From Gynurincola endophyticus (GTDB lineage: Bacteria > Bacteroidota > Bacteroidia > Chitinophagales > Chitinophagaceae), in NCBI RefSeq assembly GCF_003991195.1, contig NZ_RCWL01000014.1, forward strand, positions 19,383-83,382: 64,000 nucleotides of DNA, given 5' to 3'. Shown here in pieces: positions 1 to 8,868 of this stretch. The notes beneath the pieces were generated by a model. The model was not told where the DNA came from, did no database searches, and worked only from the letters and a program-made list of their open reading frames with translations. Each line of letters begins with the position of its first letter. The stretch's first letter is position 1. The translations under genes were made by a program, and so were the position numbers.

Positions 1-21
1 ACGCTCTAATTATATAAACTT

Positions 22-2280
22 ATGGAAGTAAAGTACATACAAAAGATTGCAGAACAGTTGGGTTTATCGATCAAACAGATTATAAGTGTTCATGATCTGC
101 AGGCCGAAGGCGCAACAATTCCATTCATGGCGCGATACCGTAAAGAAGCAACCGGTAATCTGGACGAGGTAGCTATCGGGAATGTGGTAGAGAAAGTCGC
201 CTATTTTAAAGAATTAGACAAACGTAAAGAAACCGTTATTAAAACAATCGAAGGTTTGGGAAAATTAACTCCTGAGCTGAAACAACGTATTGAAGATTGT
301 TTTGATGCAACTGTACTTGAAGATATTTATCTTCCATACAAGCCAAAACGTAAAACCCGCGCTACGCAGGCAATTGAAAAGGGGTTGGAGCCTTTGGCTA
401 AGTTGATTTTTGAACAAGCAGCCGGTAATGCGGAAGAAGCAGCCCAACCTTATATCAACGAACAGGTAAAGGATGTGAAAGAAGCTTTACAAGGCGCCAG
501 AGATATTATTGCTGAATGGATTTCAGAAAATGAGCAGGCCCGTAATAAAATACGTCAATATTTTACTGAAACCGCTGTTATTTCTGCGAAGGTATTAAAC
601 AGTAAAAAAGAAGAGGAAGACGCCCAGAAATATCGCGACTATTTCGAGTTTAACGAACCATTAGAACAGACACCTTCGCATAGAATGCTGGCTATCAGAA
701 GAGGAGAGAAAGAAGGTTACCTGGTGATGGATATCAGTATTGCAAAGGATACTGCGGTAGAAGGGTTAGAGAATATCTTTATCAAAGCCAGCAATGAAAA
801 TGCTAAAGAAGTGAAGAAAGCGATCGAAGATTCTTTCGACCGTTTACTGAAACCTTCTATTGAAAATGAATTCAGATTAGTAGGAAAAAATAAAGCAGAC
901 GAAGAAGCTATTCTTGTATTTACAGAGAACCTTCGTCAGCTGTTATTAGCTTCACCTCTCGGATCGAAGAGAGTATTAGCAATCGACCCCGGCTATCGTA
1001 CCGGTTGTAAAGTAGTATGCCTCGATGCACAGGGTAACTTCCTGTTCAACACCACAATCTATCCACACCCTCCTCAAAATGAATGGGAGAAATCAGTCGC
1101 TGAATTGAAGTTTTTGGTAGACCGTTTCGAAATTGAAGCTATTGGTATCGGAAACGGTACTGCAGGCAGAGAGTCGGAGCAGTTGGCAAGAAGTATCGAT
1201 TTCGGAAAACAGGTAAGTATTTTCCAGGTAAATGAAAGTGGCGCATCTATTTACTCTGCATCAGAAGTGGCCCGTGAAGAGTTCCCTGATCAGGATGTAA
1301 CCGTTCGTGGTGCCGTAAGTATCGGGCGCAGATTATTAGACCCCTTGAGCGAACTGGTAAAAATCGATCCTAAATCAATCGGTGTCGGGCAATATCAGCA
1401 CGACGTGAATCAGACAAAATTAAAAGATGCGCTTGACAGAGTGGTTGAAAGTGCTGTAAACTTTGTGGGCGTAGATGTGAATACTGCTTCTAAGCATTTA
1501 TTGGTATATGTTTCGGGCCTGAGCGCTACTCTTGCTAAAAACATAGTAGAATACAGAGCGAAAAACGGTGCTTTCAAAACAAGAGATGAATTGAAGAAAG
1601 TGCCAATGATGGGGCCTAAATCTTTTGAACAATGTGCCGGCTTCTTACGTATTCCGGGAGCTGATAATCCTTTGGATAATTCTTCCGTACACCCTGAAAG
1701 TTATCATGTGGTAGAACAAATGGCAAAAGACGTGCAGGCATCTTTAGAAGAATTAATCAAAACAGCCGATTTAAGAAAACAAATCAATAAGAAACAATAT
1801 GTAACCGAAACAATCGGTGAATATACCATTGAAGATATCTTAAAAGAGTTAGAAAAACCAGGTCGTGATCCTCGTGCTCAGATCGAAGAATTCAAGTTCG
1901 ATGATACGATCAAATCAATCGAAGATGTTAAAGCAGGTATGACCGTTCCTGGTATTGTAACCAACATCACTAATTTTGGCGTATTTGTAGACATTGGTGT
2001 TAAACAAGATGGCCTGGTACACATTTCCCAGTTAAGTAACACTTATGTATCTGATCCTACCACTGTAGTAAAACTAAACCAGAAAGTAACTGTAACGGTT
2101 ACTGAAATAGATGTAGCGAGAAAGCGGATTTCGTTAAGTATGAAAGACAGTAGTGCACCGGTTGAACGCTCTGCTCCAAGAAAACAACATAGCGGAAAAC
2201 CAAATACTCCGAAAAAAGAAGAACCTTTAAATCCATTCCAGGCAAAACTGATGGAACTAAAGAAAAAATTTAAAGACTAG
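22..2280 (+). CDS. tex: Tex family S1 RNA-binding transcription accessory protein
   Basis: The 752-residue protein has the full Tex architecture. There is an N-terminal helical Tex region (about 1-190), a YqgF/RNase H-like domain beginning near residue 317 (motif AIDPGYRTGCK), a helix-hairpin-helix region (about 500-560, KVPMMGPKSFEQCAGFLRI) and a C-terminal S1 domain (about 638-710, GMTVPGIVTNITNFGVFVDI). The tail is Lys/Pro-rich. Tex proteins bind nucleic acid and are implicated in transcription or RNA processing in the cytoplasm; the exact role here is not shown by the sequence. Length is close to the usual 710-790 residues. The start lies only 21 bases into the window, so its promoter is mostly outside. 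It is followed by a strong intrinsic terminator, so it appears to be transcribed separately from the next gene. Confidence 0.95.
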   Translation: MEVKYIQKIAEQLGLSIKQIISVHDLQAEGATIPFMARYRKEATGNLDEVAIGNVVEKVAYFKELDKRKETVIKTIEGLGKLTPELKQRIEDCFDATVLEDIYLPYKPKRKTRATQAIEKGLEPLAKLIFEQAAGNAEEAAQPYINEQVKDVKEALQGARDIIAEWISENEQARNKIRQYFTETAVISAKVLNSKKEEEDAQKYRDYFEFNEPLEQTPSHRMLAIRRGEKEGYLVMDISIAKDTAVEGLENIFIKASNENAKEVKKAIEDSFDRLLKPSIENEFRLVGKNKADEEAILVFTENLRQLLLASPLGSKRVLAIDPGYRTGCKVVCLDAQGNFLFNTTIYPHPPQNEWEKSVAELKFLVDRFEIEAIGIGNGTAGRESEQLARSIDFGKQVSIFQVNESGASIYSASEVAREEFPDQDVTVRGAVSIGRRLLDPLSELVKIDPKSIGVGQYQHDVNQTKLKDALDRVVESAVNFVGVDVNTASKHLLVYVSGLSATLAKNIVEYRAKNGAFKTRDELKKVPMMGPKSFEQCAGFLRIPGADNPLDNSSVHPESYHVVEQMAKDVQASLEELIKTADLRKQINKKQYVTETIGEYTIEDILKELEKPGRDPRAQIEEFKFDDTIKSIEDVKAGMTVPGIVTNITNFGVFVDIGVKQDGLVHISQLSNTYVSDPTTVVKLNQKVTVTVTEIDVARKRISLSMKDSSAPVERSAPRKQHSGKPNTPKKEEPLNPFQAKLMELKKKFKD

Positions 2281-2297
2281 TTTTTGTTTATAGTATG

Positions 2298-2331
2298 AAT
2301 GGACTGCTCCGAAGGTTGCAGTCCATTTTTT
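2298..2331 (+). terminator. Intrinsic terminator after tex
   Basis: A 10-bp stem (AATGGACTGC with GCAGTCCATT) closes a 10-base loop and runs into a T tract. It starts 18 bases after the tex stop codon. Confidence 0.85.
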
Positions 2332-2645
2332 GTGCAGAAAAATCCGTCAATTGACGGATACCCAATATTCCGGTAACGAATTGCAGAAAAATTAGTCAAT
2401 GATTTGATTATGACAGGGATAAATGACCTCAAGAAGAATTTTAATATTAAAAAAATATGTTGTAAATTGTATTCGAATAGAAGTAACATTCTATTTTTTT
2501 GCTATTTACTTTAAGGTCTTAGGAGTTGTCTTTGCGGACGACTCCTTTTTTAATACTTGCTCATATGAGATCAGCAATTACCCCGTGCAACAATAGACTA
2601 TTCCGGCAGATTTGCTTATAAAAACTCATCTTACAAAAAAGTTCA
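2332..2645. other. Non-coding stretch with palindrome, direct repeat and an orphan terminator hairpin
   Basis: No convincing gene lies here. Visible structure: a perfect 18-base palindrome (ATCCGTCAATTGACGGAT, 2342-2359); a direct repeat of TGCAGAAAAATnnGTCAAT at 2333 and 2382, 49 bases apart; and a second terminator-like hairpin at 2521-2550. A 34-codon ORF from about 2409, ending in a Leu/Phe/Tyr-containing tail just before that hairpin, is possible but unsupported. The stretch could be the leader of the next gene or hold a small RNA. Confidence 0.4.
2521..2552 (+). terminator. Terminator-like hairpin not attached to a gene
   Basis: Arms AGGAGTTGTC and GACGACTCCT pair over 10 bp with one G-U, with a 6-base loop and a T7 tract. 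It sits 190 bases after the tex terminator and about 95 bases before the next start codon. It should therefore end a separate short transcript or act as an attenuator of the gene at 2646. Confidence 0.7.
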
Positions 2646-3719
2646 ATGAAAAAAATTCCCACATTTCTTAAAGTAGTAATTATTATTTTGTTGGTAATTA
2701 TAGCTGTTGTCAGCTTTTTCTTTATTCGTAACAGTATCTTTTTGGGAGGTACGGATAAAGAAAACGTAGCTTATCTGAGCACGCATCAGTTGGTTATCGA
2801 TAAAAATGAAAATATTTTATCCGAAGCTTCTTTTTTCTCAGCGGGTTTTGATGCTGCAAATGTTTATTTGTTGGGAGAAGTACATGGTTTCGGAGATGTT
2901 CAGGCGCTCGACTTACAATTATTGAAGCTGCTGCATTCAAAAGGTGTACGTTATTACATTGCCGAGATGGATAGCTTACAGGCGAAGCTGCTAAATAAAT
3001 TTTTACTGGGTGAGGAAAAAGACACGTTCTTACTGAAAGAAGTAGTACAGAAACATAAAAGCTGGATTCCACAGCAGGCCGGTCGCCAGTTTTATGAAAA
3101 ATGGCTATCTGTTTATGATTTCAATCATTCATTACCCGATTCTTTAAGAATTACTGTACTGGGACTGGATAAAATTGCTGGTGATACTGTAAATACAGGT
3201 ATATCACGCGATTCGGCAATGATGTTCAATTTCAGACAGCTGGTACAGGAAAAAGGCTTACAAAATGAGAAATTTTATGGTTTATTCGGATATTTCCATG
3301 TATTACAGTCGATGGTGGGCGAAAATAATTCCAGACCATTTGCTGCACGGCTTAAACAGTCGGGCGTGGATGTCAAAAGTATAACGATTTATACGATAGC
3401 CGGCAAAATGTATTTACCTAAAGGGCTGGGTATTCCTACACCTGAAGATGAGCAGATTGGTATTTCTAACGCAGACGGGCCTATCATGCTGGTAAAAGGC
3501 ATCAAAGATTTGAAAGCTGCGGCCGGAACACAAAATATAACTTTATTTAATCTGGAAGCAGACCAATCTCCTTATCGTAACGGACAAAGATTAGCAAGAG
3601 TAAAATCTACTATGTTCGGCGATAATATAGAACCGTCTGATAAAGAAACGCCCTCTACCGAATTTTTTCAATATGTTGTTTTATTGCAACAGTCTCCGGC
3701 TATGATGCCGTTGTATTAG
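2646..3719 (+). CDS. Membrane-anchored protein with GEVHG motif (ChaN/erythromycin-esterase/TraB-like, unassigned)
   Basis: I do not recognise a specific family with certainty. Residues 9-27 form one hydrophobic N-terminal anchor, followed by an extracytoplasmic domain. The motif LLGEVHG (residues 75-81), with acidic residues at E107 and D109 on the next strand (YYIAEMDS), resembles the Glu-His active or binding site of the ChaN, erythromycin-esterase and TraB-like group. These share a GE-x-H signature and bind haem or metal, or act as hydrolases. A later GYFHVLQSM segment could supply a second His. The 357-residue length suits one such domain plus an anchor. The gene stands alone between two hairpins, so context gives no hint of substrate. 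The likely location is the periplasmic face of the inner membrane. Confidence 0.5.
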   Translation: MKKIPTFLKVVIIILLVIIAVVSFFFIRNSIFLGGTDKENVAYLSTHQLVIDKNENILSEASFFSAGFDAANVYLLGEVHGFGDVQALDLQLLKLLHSKGVRYYIAEMDSLQAKLLNKFLLGEEKDTFLLKEVVQKHKSWIPQQAGRQFYEKWLSVYDFNHSLPDSLRITVLGLDKIAGDTVNTGISRDSAMMFNFRQLVQEKGLQNEKFYGLFGYFHVLQSMVGENNSRPFAARLKQSGVDVKSITIYTIAGKMYLPKGLGIPTPEDEQIGISNADGPIMLVKGIKDLKAAAGTQNITLFNLEADQSPYRNGQRLARVKSTMFGDNIEPSDKETPSTEFFQYVVLLQQSPAMMPLY

Positions 3720-3737
3720 TTGTATATCAATTCTGTG

Positions 3738-3780
3738 AAGCCACCGGGTTGGTTATCAAATAATCTATTCGGTGGCTTTT
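3738..3780 (+). terminator. Hairpin terminator, long loop
   Basis: Arms AAGCCACCG and CGGTGGCTT are complementary over 9 bp, with a loop of about 23 bases and a short T tract, directly after the gene ending at 3719. Confidence 0.55.
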
Positions 3781-3822
3781 ACGCTGAAGCGCAGCTATTA
3801 GTTATCAAACAATAAATTCACA

Positions 3823-4740
3823 ATGAAAGTTTATTGGCAGTTACAGGCTAAAATGATCCACCGAAGATTTAAGGATGCTGGTACAGAGCCATTGTTCGCC
3901 TATATATTGATATTGATCGGTTTTGTCGGCTTCTCCCTGTATTTGTTTTATAAAACCTCTTATGCTGAATACATTTATGCGTTTCTGGCATTAACCCTTA
4001 CAGTGAAACTTTCTGACAAAAAAAAGAATGATTTTCTGAAAACCTGTTTTTTAGCGCATGAATTGAAAAAGATCAGAGTGCTTGAAAATATGATAACAGT
4101 CTTTCCTTTTCTTTTTTTTCTGTTATATCAGCAATGTTTTCTGACTGCATCTGTATTATTCCTGTTGAGCTTTTTAATGGCATTTGTAAATTTAGATACA
4201 CAGGTTAATATCGTTATACCCACTCCCTTTGGCCACAAACCTTTTGAATTTACCGTAGGTTTCAGAAATTCATTTTACCTGATAATTGGTGTTTATGTGC
4301 TGGCTGGTATTGCCGTAGCAGCAGATAATTTTAACCTGGGCCTGTTCGCTATCGGGATAATCTTTTTATTGGTACTGGGGTTTTATACACAACCGGAGAA
4401 TGAATATTATGTGTGGATACACGCTTTAACTCCGAAAAAATTTCTTTTAGAGAAAATAAAAATAGCTGTTCTTTTTTCAATAGTACTGGTAATACCTGCT
4501 ATATTGTTAGTGCTGTTTTTTTACAGGGAACAGTTTGGATTAATATTATTGGTAATGACAGCGGGCTGTTTTTTTGTAATTTATATGATTGTATCAAAGT
4601 ATGCTGTTTTTCCTGATGAAATGAATGTGATACAGGTATTGTTTCTGGTAGTAGCTGCTTTTTATCCGCCGTTATTATTGGTACTGATTCCTTATTTTTT
4701 CTATAAATCAGTTCATCGCCTTAATAGTTTATTGAAATGA
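3823..4740 (+). CDS. Multi-spanning membrane protein, probable ABC-2-type permease subunit
   Basis: This 305-residue protein has about eight hydrophobic segments and no soluble domain. It overlaps the following ATPase gene by four bases (ATGA), so the two are translationally coupled. ABC exporters of this two-gene form pair an ATPase with a membrane subunit of this size, hence the call. The permease itself lacks motifs I can name. The substrate is unknown; the pair resembles the uncharacterised Bacteroidota ABC exporters with short ATPases. Confidence 0.7.
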   Translation: MKVYWQLQAKMIHRRFKDAGTEPLFAYILILIGFVGFSLYLFYKTSYAEYIYAFLALTLTVKLSDKKKNDFLKTCFLAHELKKIRVLENMITVFPFLFFLLYQQCFLTASVLFLLSFLMAFVNLDTQVNIVIPTPFGHKPFEFTVGFRNSFYLIIGVYVLAGIAVAADNFNLGLFAIGIIFLLVLGFYTQPENEYYVWIHALTPKKFLLEKIKIAVLFSIVLVIPAILLVLFFYREQFGLILLVMTAGCFFVIYMIVSKYAVFPDEMNVIQVLFLVVAAFYPPLLLVLIPYFFYKSVHRLNSLLK

Positions 4741-5417
4741 TCAGAATTGAAAATCTATATAAAAAATTTGGTACAAAAGAAGTTTTAAAGGATATCAATA
4801 TTCAGTTTGATAGAGGTAAGGTTTATGGAATTGTAGGAGAGAACGGTGCTGGTAAAACAACCTTGTTTCGTTGTATCGCTGCGCTTGAAAACTTCGAGGG
4901 GAAAATTGAATCGGACTTGCATCCGCTCAAAAACCATCTCGGACTCTTGTTTGCAGAGCCTTACTTTTTTTCTAAAATTACAGGAGAGGAGTATCTCCGC
5001 TTATTGTGTAATGCACGAAACAAGGAGATCACTGATATGGAGCATAAAAATATTTTTGAGCTTCCATTACAACAGTATGCTTCGGTGTATTCTACAGGTA
5101 TGAAAAAGAAGTTAGCTATTACTGCAATTCTTTTACAGGGAAATGAATATTTTATATTTGATGAACCTTTTAATGGTGTAGATATTCAAAGTAATCTGAT
5201 CATTACTGAAATTATTCATAAACTGAAATCATTGAATAAAACGGTTATAATCTCTTCTCATATTTTTTCAACGCTCAGCGAAACCTGCGATGAAATTCAT
5301 TTACTTTCAGGAGGGGCTTTTGTAGAATCGTTCGATAAAGAAGCGTTTCCTAAGTTAGAAGCTTCGATGAAAAAAGTAGTGATAGGTAAGAAACTTGATA
5401 AACTAAACCTGATATAG
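4737..5417 (+). CDS. ABC transporter ATP-binding protein
   Basis: The 226-residue nucleotide-binding protein has a Walker A motif GENGAGKTT (residues 34-42), Walker B YFIFDEP (138-144) and an H-loop SSHIF. The signature motif reads YSTGM (118-122) rather than the canonical LSGGQ, which is common in ABC-2 exporters of the bacitracin/lantibiotic and drug type. It overlaps the permease gene upstream by four bases and is the last gene before a bidirectional terminator. It would hydrolyse ATP on the cytoplasmic face to drive the partner permease; the transported substrate cannot be inferred. Confidence 0.9.
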   Translation: MIRIENLYKKFGTKEVLKDINIQFDRGKVYGIVGENGAGKTTLFRCIAALENFEGKIESDLHPLKNHLGLLFAEPYFFSKITGEEYLRLLCNARNKEITDMEHKNIFELPLQQYASVYSTGMKKKLAITAILLQGNEYFIFDEPFNGVDIQSNLIITEIIHKLKSLNKTVIISSHIFSTLSETCDEIHLLSGGAFVESFDKEAFPKLEASMKKVVIGKKLDKLNLI

Positions 5418-5425
5418 TCTATTTG

Positions 5426-5463
5426 AAAAAAGAGCAATGATCACCAGATCATTGCTCTTTTTT
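5426..5463. terminator. Bidirectional intrinsic terminator between convergent genes
   Basis: A 17-bp perfect stem (arms AAAAAAGAGCAATGATC and GATCATTGCTCTTTTTT) with a 4-base loop ACCA has A and T tracts on both sides. It serves the ABC operon on the plus strand and the S41 protease on the minus strand. Confidence 0.9.
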
Positions 5464-5480
5464 AGTATGGATAATTAATA

Positions 5481-7055
5481 TTATTTATTTTCTTCTTTCA
5501 GAATGCTCAGTGCTTTTTGAACCATATGGTCGCTTGGGGAGTTTGTCAGATAAAATCCGTTTGGCCCCCAGATTTGTGCAGCTAAATTAACTTTAAATCT
5601 TTTCATTATAATGTCTTTATCTCTGGCGGTAAAGTCACTATTTTTCTTTTGGGTAATAGTTAACAGGTCATTCCATATTTTTTCATCAGGCTGGAAGTTT
5701 TGTAAGTAGTCACTCGAATTCTGATAAGTTTTTAACTGTTCGCGATTTTGTAAATAGTATTGCAGAATAAACTGTGCAATCTGATTGCTGATTAATACCT
5801 CATATACTGATCTGCTATAAGTGGTTGTATCCACTGCTACAAAAACATCGGGAGTAATACCACCACCGCCATAAACGGTGCGCCCGCCATGTGTTTTATA
5901 AGCTTCACCCAGATGTGCTGTATCTTCGGTTGTTAAAGCACCTCTGTTATATCTGTCAATCAGTTCATGATGGTATTCTGATAAGTCTTTGCCGTAAGGT
6001 TTTTGAATATTTCTTCCGATGGGTGTATAGTATCTTGCTGTGGTTAAGCGGATTGCCCCACCGTTTGAAATGTCAAATTGTTCCTGAACCAGTCCTTTTC
6101 CAAAACTTCTTCTTCCAACAATAGTAGCCCTGTCCCAATCTTGTAAAGCGCCGGCAAGTACTTCACTGGCAGAAGCCGAACTTTCATTAATTAATAAAAC
6201 AACGGGTTGGTCTTCAAATAAGCCCGGGCGTCTTCCTTTATATTCGATCGTTGGTTTTTTATTTCCCTTTGTATAAACAATTAACTTATCGCCTGATAAA
6301 AATTCATCTGCAATATCAACGGCCTCCATTAGAATGCCTCCGCCATTATCTCTCAAATCAACGATTAACTTGTTGATACCTTCTTTTTGAAGTTTCTCTA
6401 ACTGAAACATAAACTCTTCATATGTAGTAGAAGAGAATTTGTTGATACGTATAAAACCGATACTGTCTTGCAATACAAACGCTGCATCTACCGAATAAAC
6501 CGGAACATTTCCTCTCTTGATGGGTACTACGAGCGTTTCGGTGTTTCTCAGCACGGTTACATGAACGGTAGTGCCTGCCGGTCCTTTTAAAAATTTCTTT
6601 ACTTTATCAGAACTGCCAAGATTTACCAATAAGCTGTCACCGGCTTTGATCAGTTTGTCGCCGGTTTGTAATCCTGCTTTGCTACTTGGTCCGCCTTCGA
6701 GAACATTTGTTATATTCACAGTATCTTTGATAAGCATGAATTCAACACCGATACCCTGGAAATTTCCTTGCAAATCTTCATTAACAGATGAAAGATTCAA
6801 TGGTGGAATATAAAGAGAGTGTGGATCTAACTGAACCAGTGCTTTAATAGCCTGCTCTGATATAGAGTCGCTATTAACAGGATCTACGTAATTATTTCTG
6901 ATCAGATCGAATACTTCCTGAGTAGACGAACGATTACCTGTATTTAAAATATTTCTTTCAAAAGGGATATTTTTTCTCAAGCCGGCCCCGATCAACATTC
7001 CTGCAATGACCGCCACTGCGATAATTAAAGGAGTCCAAATCTGTAGTTTTTTCAT
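5481..7055 (-). CDS. S41 family carboxy-terminal processing peptidase with PDZ domain
   Basis: The 524-residue protein starts with a hydrophobic N-terminal segment (about 8-25: an uncleaved anchor or signal). A PDZ domain follows (about 100-180, with GIGVEF and KAGLQTGDKL), then a tail-specific protease domain. The Ser/Lys dyad is visible as SSASASE (292-298) and SFGKG (317-321). S295 and K320 are 25 residues apart, matching the spacing in E. coli Prc. Such enzymes cut C-termini of envelope proteins in the periplasm and regulate wall enzymes or lipoproteins. The gene is monocistronic and divergent from the kinase at 7147. Confidence 0.93.
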   Translation of the reverse strand: MKKLQIWTPLIIAVAVIAGMLIGAGLRKNIPFERNILNTGNRSSTQEVFDLIRNNYVDPVNSDSISEQAIKALVQLDPHSLYIPPLNLSSVNEDLQGNFQGIGVEFMLIKDTVNITNVLEGGPSSKAGLQTGDKLIKAGDSLLVNLGSSDKVKKFLKGPAGTTVHVTVLRNTETLVVPIKRGNVPVYSVDAAFVLQDSIGFIRINKFSSTTYEEFMFQLEKLQKEGINKLIVDLRDNGGGILMEAVDIADEFLSGDKLIVYTKGNKKPTIEYKGRRPGLFEDQPVVLLINESSASASEVLAGALQDWDRATIVGRRSFGKGLVQEQFDISNGGAIRLTTARYYTPIGRNIQKPYGKDLSEYHHELIDRYNRGALTTEDTAHLGEAYKTHGGRTVYGGGGITPDVFVAVDTTTYSRSVYEVLISNQIAQFILQYYLQNREQLKTYQNSSDYLQNFQPDEKIWNDLLTITQKKNSDFTARDKDIIMKRFKVNLAAQIWGPNGFYLTNSPSDHMVQKALSILKEENK

Positions 7056-7073
7056 GCTCTATCTAAAGTTTAT

Positions 7074-7081
7074 CAAATTTA
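7074..7081 (-). promoter_or_regulatory. Candidate -7 box of the S41 protease gene
   Basis: On the minus strand the sequence reads TAAATTTG, an exact match to the Bacteroidota -7 consensus TAnnTTTG, 18 bases upstream of the start codon. No matching TTTG -33 element is evident at the usual 19-21-base spacing. Confidence 0.4.
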
Positions 7082-7146
7082 TCGGCGAAGTTCATAATTA
7101 ATTCTTAAATACGAACTTTAGAGCCATTTAGTTCAAAATTTTTTTC

Positions 7147-8001
7147 ATGTTAATACTCATTGCTGATAGCGGAGCGACCAAAACCGCCTGGACAGTGCTT
7201 GAAAACGGCCGGAATGAAACTTTTTTTTCGCAGGGGATTGCCCCTTATTTGATGAGTCAGGAGCAAATAGAGTCAATTTTGACTACAGAATTGCTACCAT
7301 CCATCAAAAAAACGCATTTTGATGCGATTTACTACTACGGCACAGGGTGTAAAAACCCTAATAATGCTGCGCTTGTACACCAGGCGCTTACAGCAGTGTT
7401 TAACACTACACCTGTTGTGGAAGTGAGCCATGATATGATGGCTGCTGCTAAAGCTACGTGCCAGAATGAGGCCGGCATTGCCTGTATCTTAGGCACAGGC
7501 AGCAATTCAGCTTATTTTGACGGAACTGATATTGTTCACAACCGTTCCGGAATCGGGTTTATTCTGGGTGATGAAGGAAGTGGAGCTTATCTTGGAAAGA
7601 AGGTGATACAGTACTATTTGTATGAAACTTTTGATGTTGAATTAAAGGAGAAATTTGATCAGAAATATCAAACAAATCCTGCGGAAATACTGGAAAACGT
7701 GTATAAAAAGCCACTCCCAAACCGATATTTAGCTGATTTTACAAAATTCCTTGCAGAAAACCGCAATCATTTTATGATAGAAAATATTATAGAAGATGGC
7801 CTAAATGACTTTTTCTTTACTCATCTTTGCAGGTATGAACAGTCTGAATCCGTACCAATCCACTTTGTTGGAGGAGTTGCTGCAGGCTTTTCAGACGTGT
7901 TGGAATCGCTTTGTTCAGACTATGGTTTCCAGCCCGGTAAAATTTTGAATAACCCAATGACTGGTTTAATAGAATACCACCAGTCGGCTATGGAAAAATA
8001 G
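7147..8001 (+). CDS. BadF/BadG-type amino-sugar kinase (N-acetylglucosamine or N-acetylmuramate kinase)
   Basis: The 284-residue protein belongs to the BadF/BadG/BcrA/BcrD ATPase fold. Its N-terminal phosphate-binding loop is DSGATKT (residues 7-13), followed by the ILGTGSNSA phosphate-2 motif and the GDEGSGAYLG segment typical of GlcNAc kinases of this group. It would phosphorylate GlcNAc or MurNAc at O-6 in the cytosol using ATP. The murQ gene starts only 7 bases downstream, which favours a MurK-like role in peptidoglycan amino-sugar salvage, where MurNAc-6-phosphate is made for MurQ. The sequence alone cannot separate GlcNAc from MurNAc specificity. No transporter gene accompanies the pair. 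Confidence 0.85.
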   Translation: MLILIADSGATKTAWTVLENGRNETFFSQGIAPYLMSQEQIESILTTELLPSIKKTHFDAIYYYGTGCKNPNNAALVHQALTAVFNTTPVVEVSHDMMAAAKATCQNEAGIACILGTGSNSAYFDGTDIVHNRSGIGFILGDEGSGAYLGKKVIQYYLYETFDVELKEKFDQKYQTNPAEILENVYKKPLPNRYLADFTKFLAENRNHFMIENIIEDGLNDFFFTHLCRYEQSESVPIHFVGGVAAGFSDVLESLCSDYGFQPGKILNNPMTGLIEYHQSAMEK

Positions 8002-8008
8002 TAGGTAC

Positions 8009-8830
8009 ATGGAGTCATTTATAAAAACTACAGAACAGGCAAGTAATTACAGACATTTAGAGCAGATGACCGTAATGGAAATTCTGACTAATATCAATCA
8101 GGAAGACAAATTGGTTCCTGCTGCGATCGAAAAAGCAATTCCGCAGATTGAAGAATTAACTGCGGCGGTGGTTGATAAAATGCTGGCCGGAGGCAGGTTA
8201 TTCTATTTAGGAGCCGGTACCAGCGGCCGGTTGGGAATTTTAGATGCATCAGAAATTCCTCCTACATTCGGTTTGCCGTTCGGGCTCGTCATCGGTTTGA
8301 TTGCTGGTGGTACCGAAGCCATCCAAAAACCGGTAGAGCAGGCTGAAGATGACTGGGACCAGGGTTGGAAAGATCTTCTCGAATATGATATTAACGAAAA
8401 GGACGTCGTGATCGGAATTGCCGCCAGCGGTACCACTCCTTATGTTATCGGCGCTCTTCAAAAAGCCAACGACAAAAATATAATCACCGGAGCAATTACC
8501 TGTAACCAGGGAAGCCCGTTAGCCGCCGCAGCCCGATTTCCTGTTGAAGTGGTGGTAGGCCCTGAATTCATTACCGGCAGTACACGTATGAAAAGCGGAA
8601 CTGCTCAAAAGCTCGTTTTGAATATGATTTCTACTACTGCGATGATTCAGATTGGCCGGGTAGAGGATAACAAAATGGTGAATATGCAGCTGACCAATAG
8701 TAAATTAATAGATCGGGGAACAAAAATGGTCATGGAAGGTACAGGTATTAAAGAATATGAAGTGGCGCAGAAGCTACTGGTTGAATTCGGTAGCGTTAAA
8801 AAAGCAACTGACGCATATTTGAGAAAATAA
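8009..8830 (+). CDS. murQ: N-acetylmuramic acid 6-phosphate etherase
   Basis: This 273-residue SIS-domain enzyme cleaves the D-lactyl ether of MurNAc-6-phosphate, giving GlcNAc-6-phosphate and D-lactate. Family motifs are intact: LGAGTSGRLGILDASE (67-82) carrying the catalytic Glu at 82, a second acidic residue at 113 (E. coli uses E83 and E114), IAASGTTPYV (about 137-146) and GPEFITGSTRMKSGTAQK (184-201). Length is slightly under the E. coli protein (298). It lies 7 bases after the kinase gene and ends at a terminator, so the two form a closed two-gene operon. Confidence 0.95.
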   Translation: MESFIKTTEQASNYRHLEQMTVMEILTNINQEDKLVPAAIEKAIPQIEELTAAVVDKMLAGGRLFYLGAGTSGRLGILDASEIPPTFGLPFGLVIGLIAGGTEAIQKPVEQAEDDWDQGWKDLLEYDINEKDVVIGIAASGTTPYVIGALQKANDKNIITGAITCNQGSPLAAAARFPVEVVVGPEFITGSTRMKSGTAQKLVLNMISTTAMIQIGRVEDNKMVNMQLTNSKLIDRGTKMVMEGTGIKEYEVAQKLLVEFGSVKKATDAYLRK

Positions 8831-8840
8831 TTCTTATACA

Positions 8841-8868
8841 AACACCGGCGCATAACCGGTGTTTTTTT
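8841..8868 (+). terminator. Intrinsic terminator after murQ
   Basis: AACACCGG and CCGGTGTT form an 8-bp stem with loop CGCATAA, followed by a T7 tract, 10 bases after the murQ stop. Confidence 0.9.
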
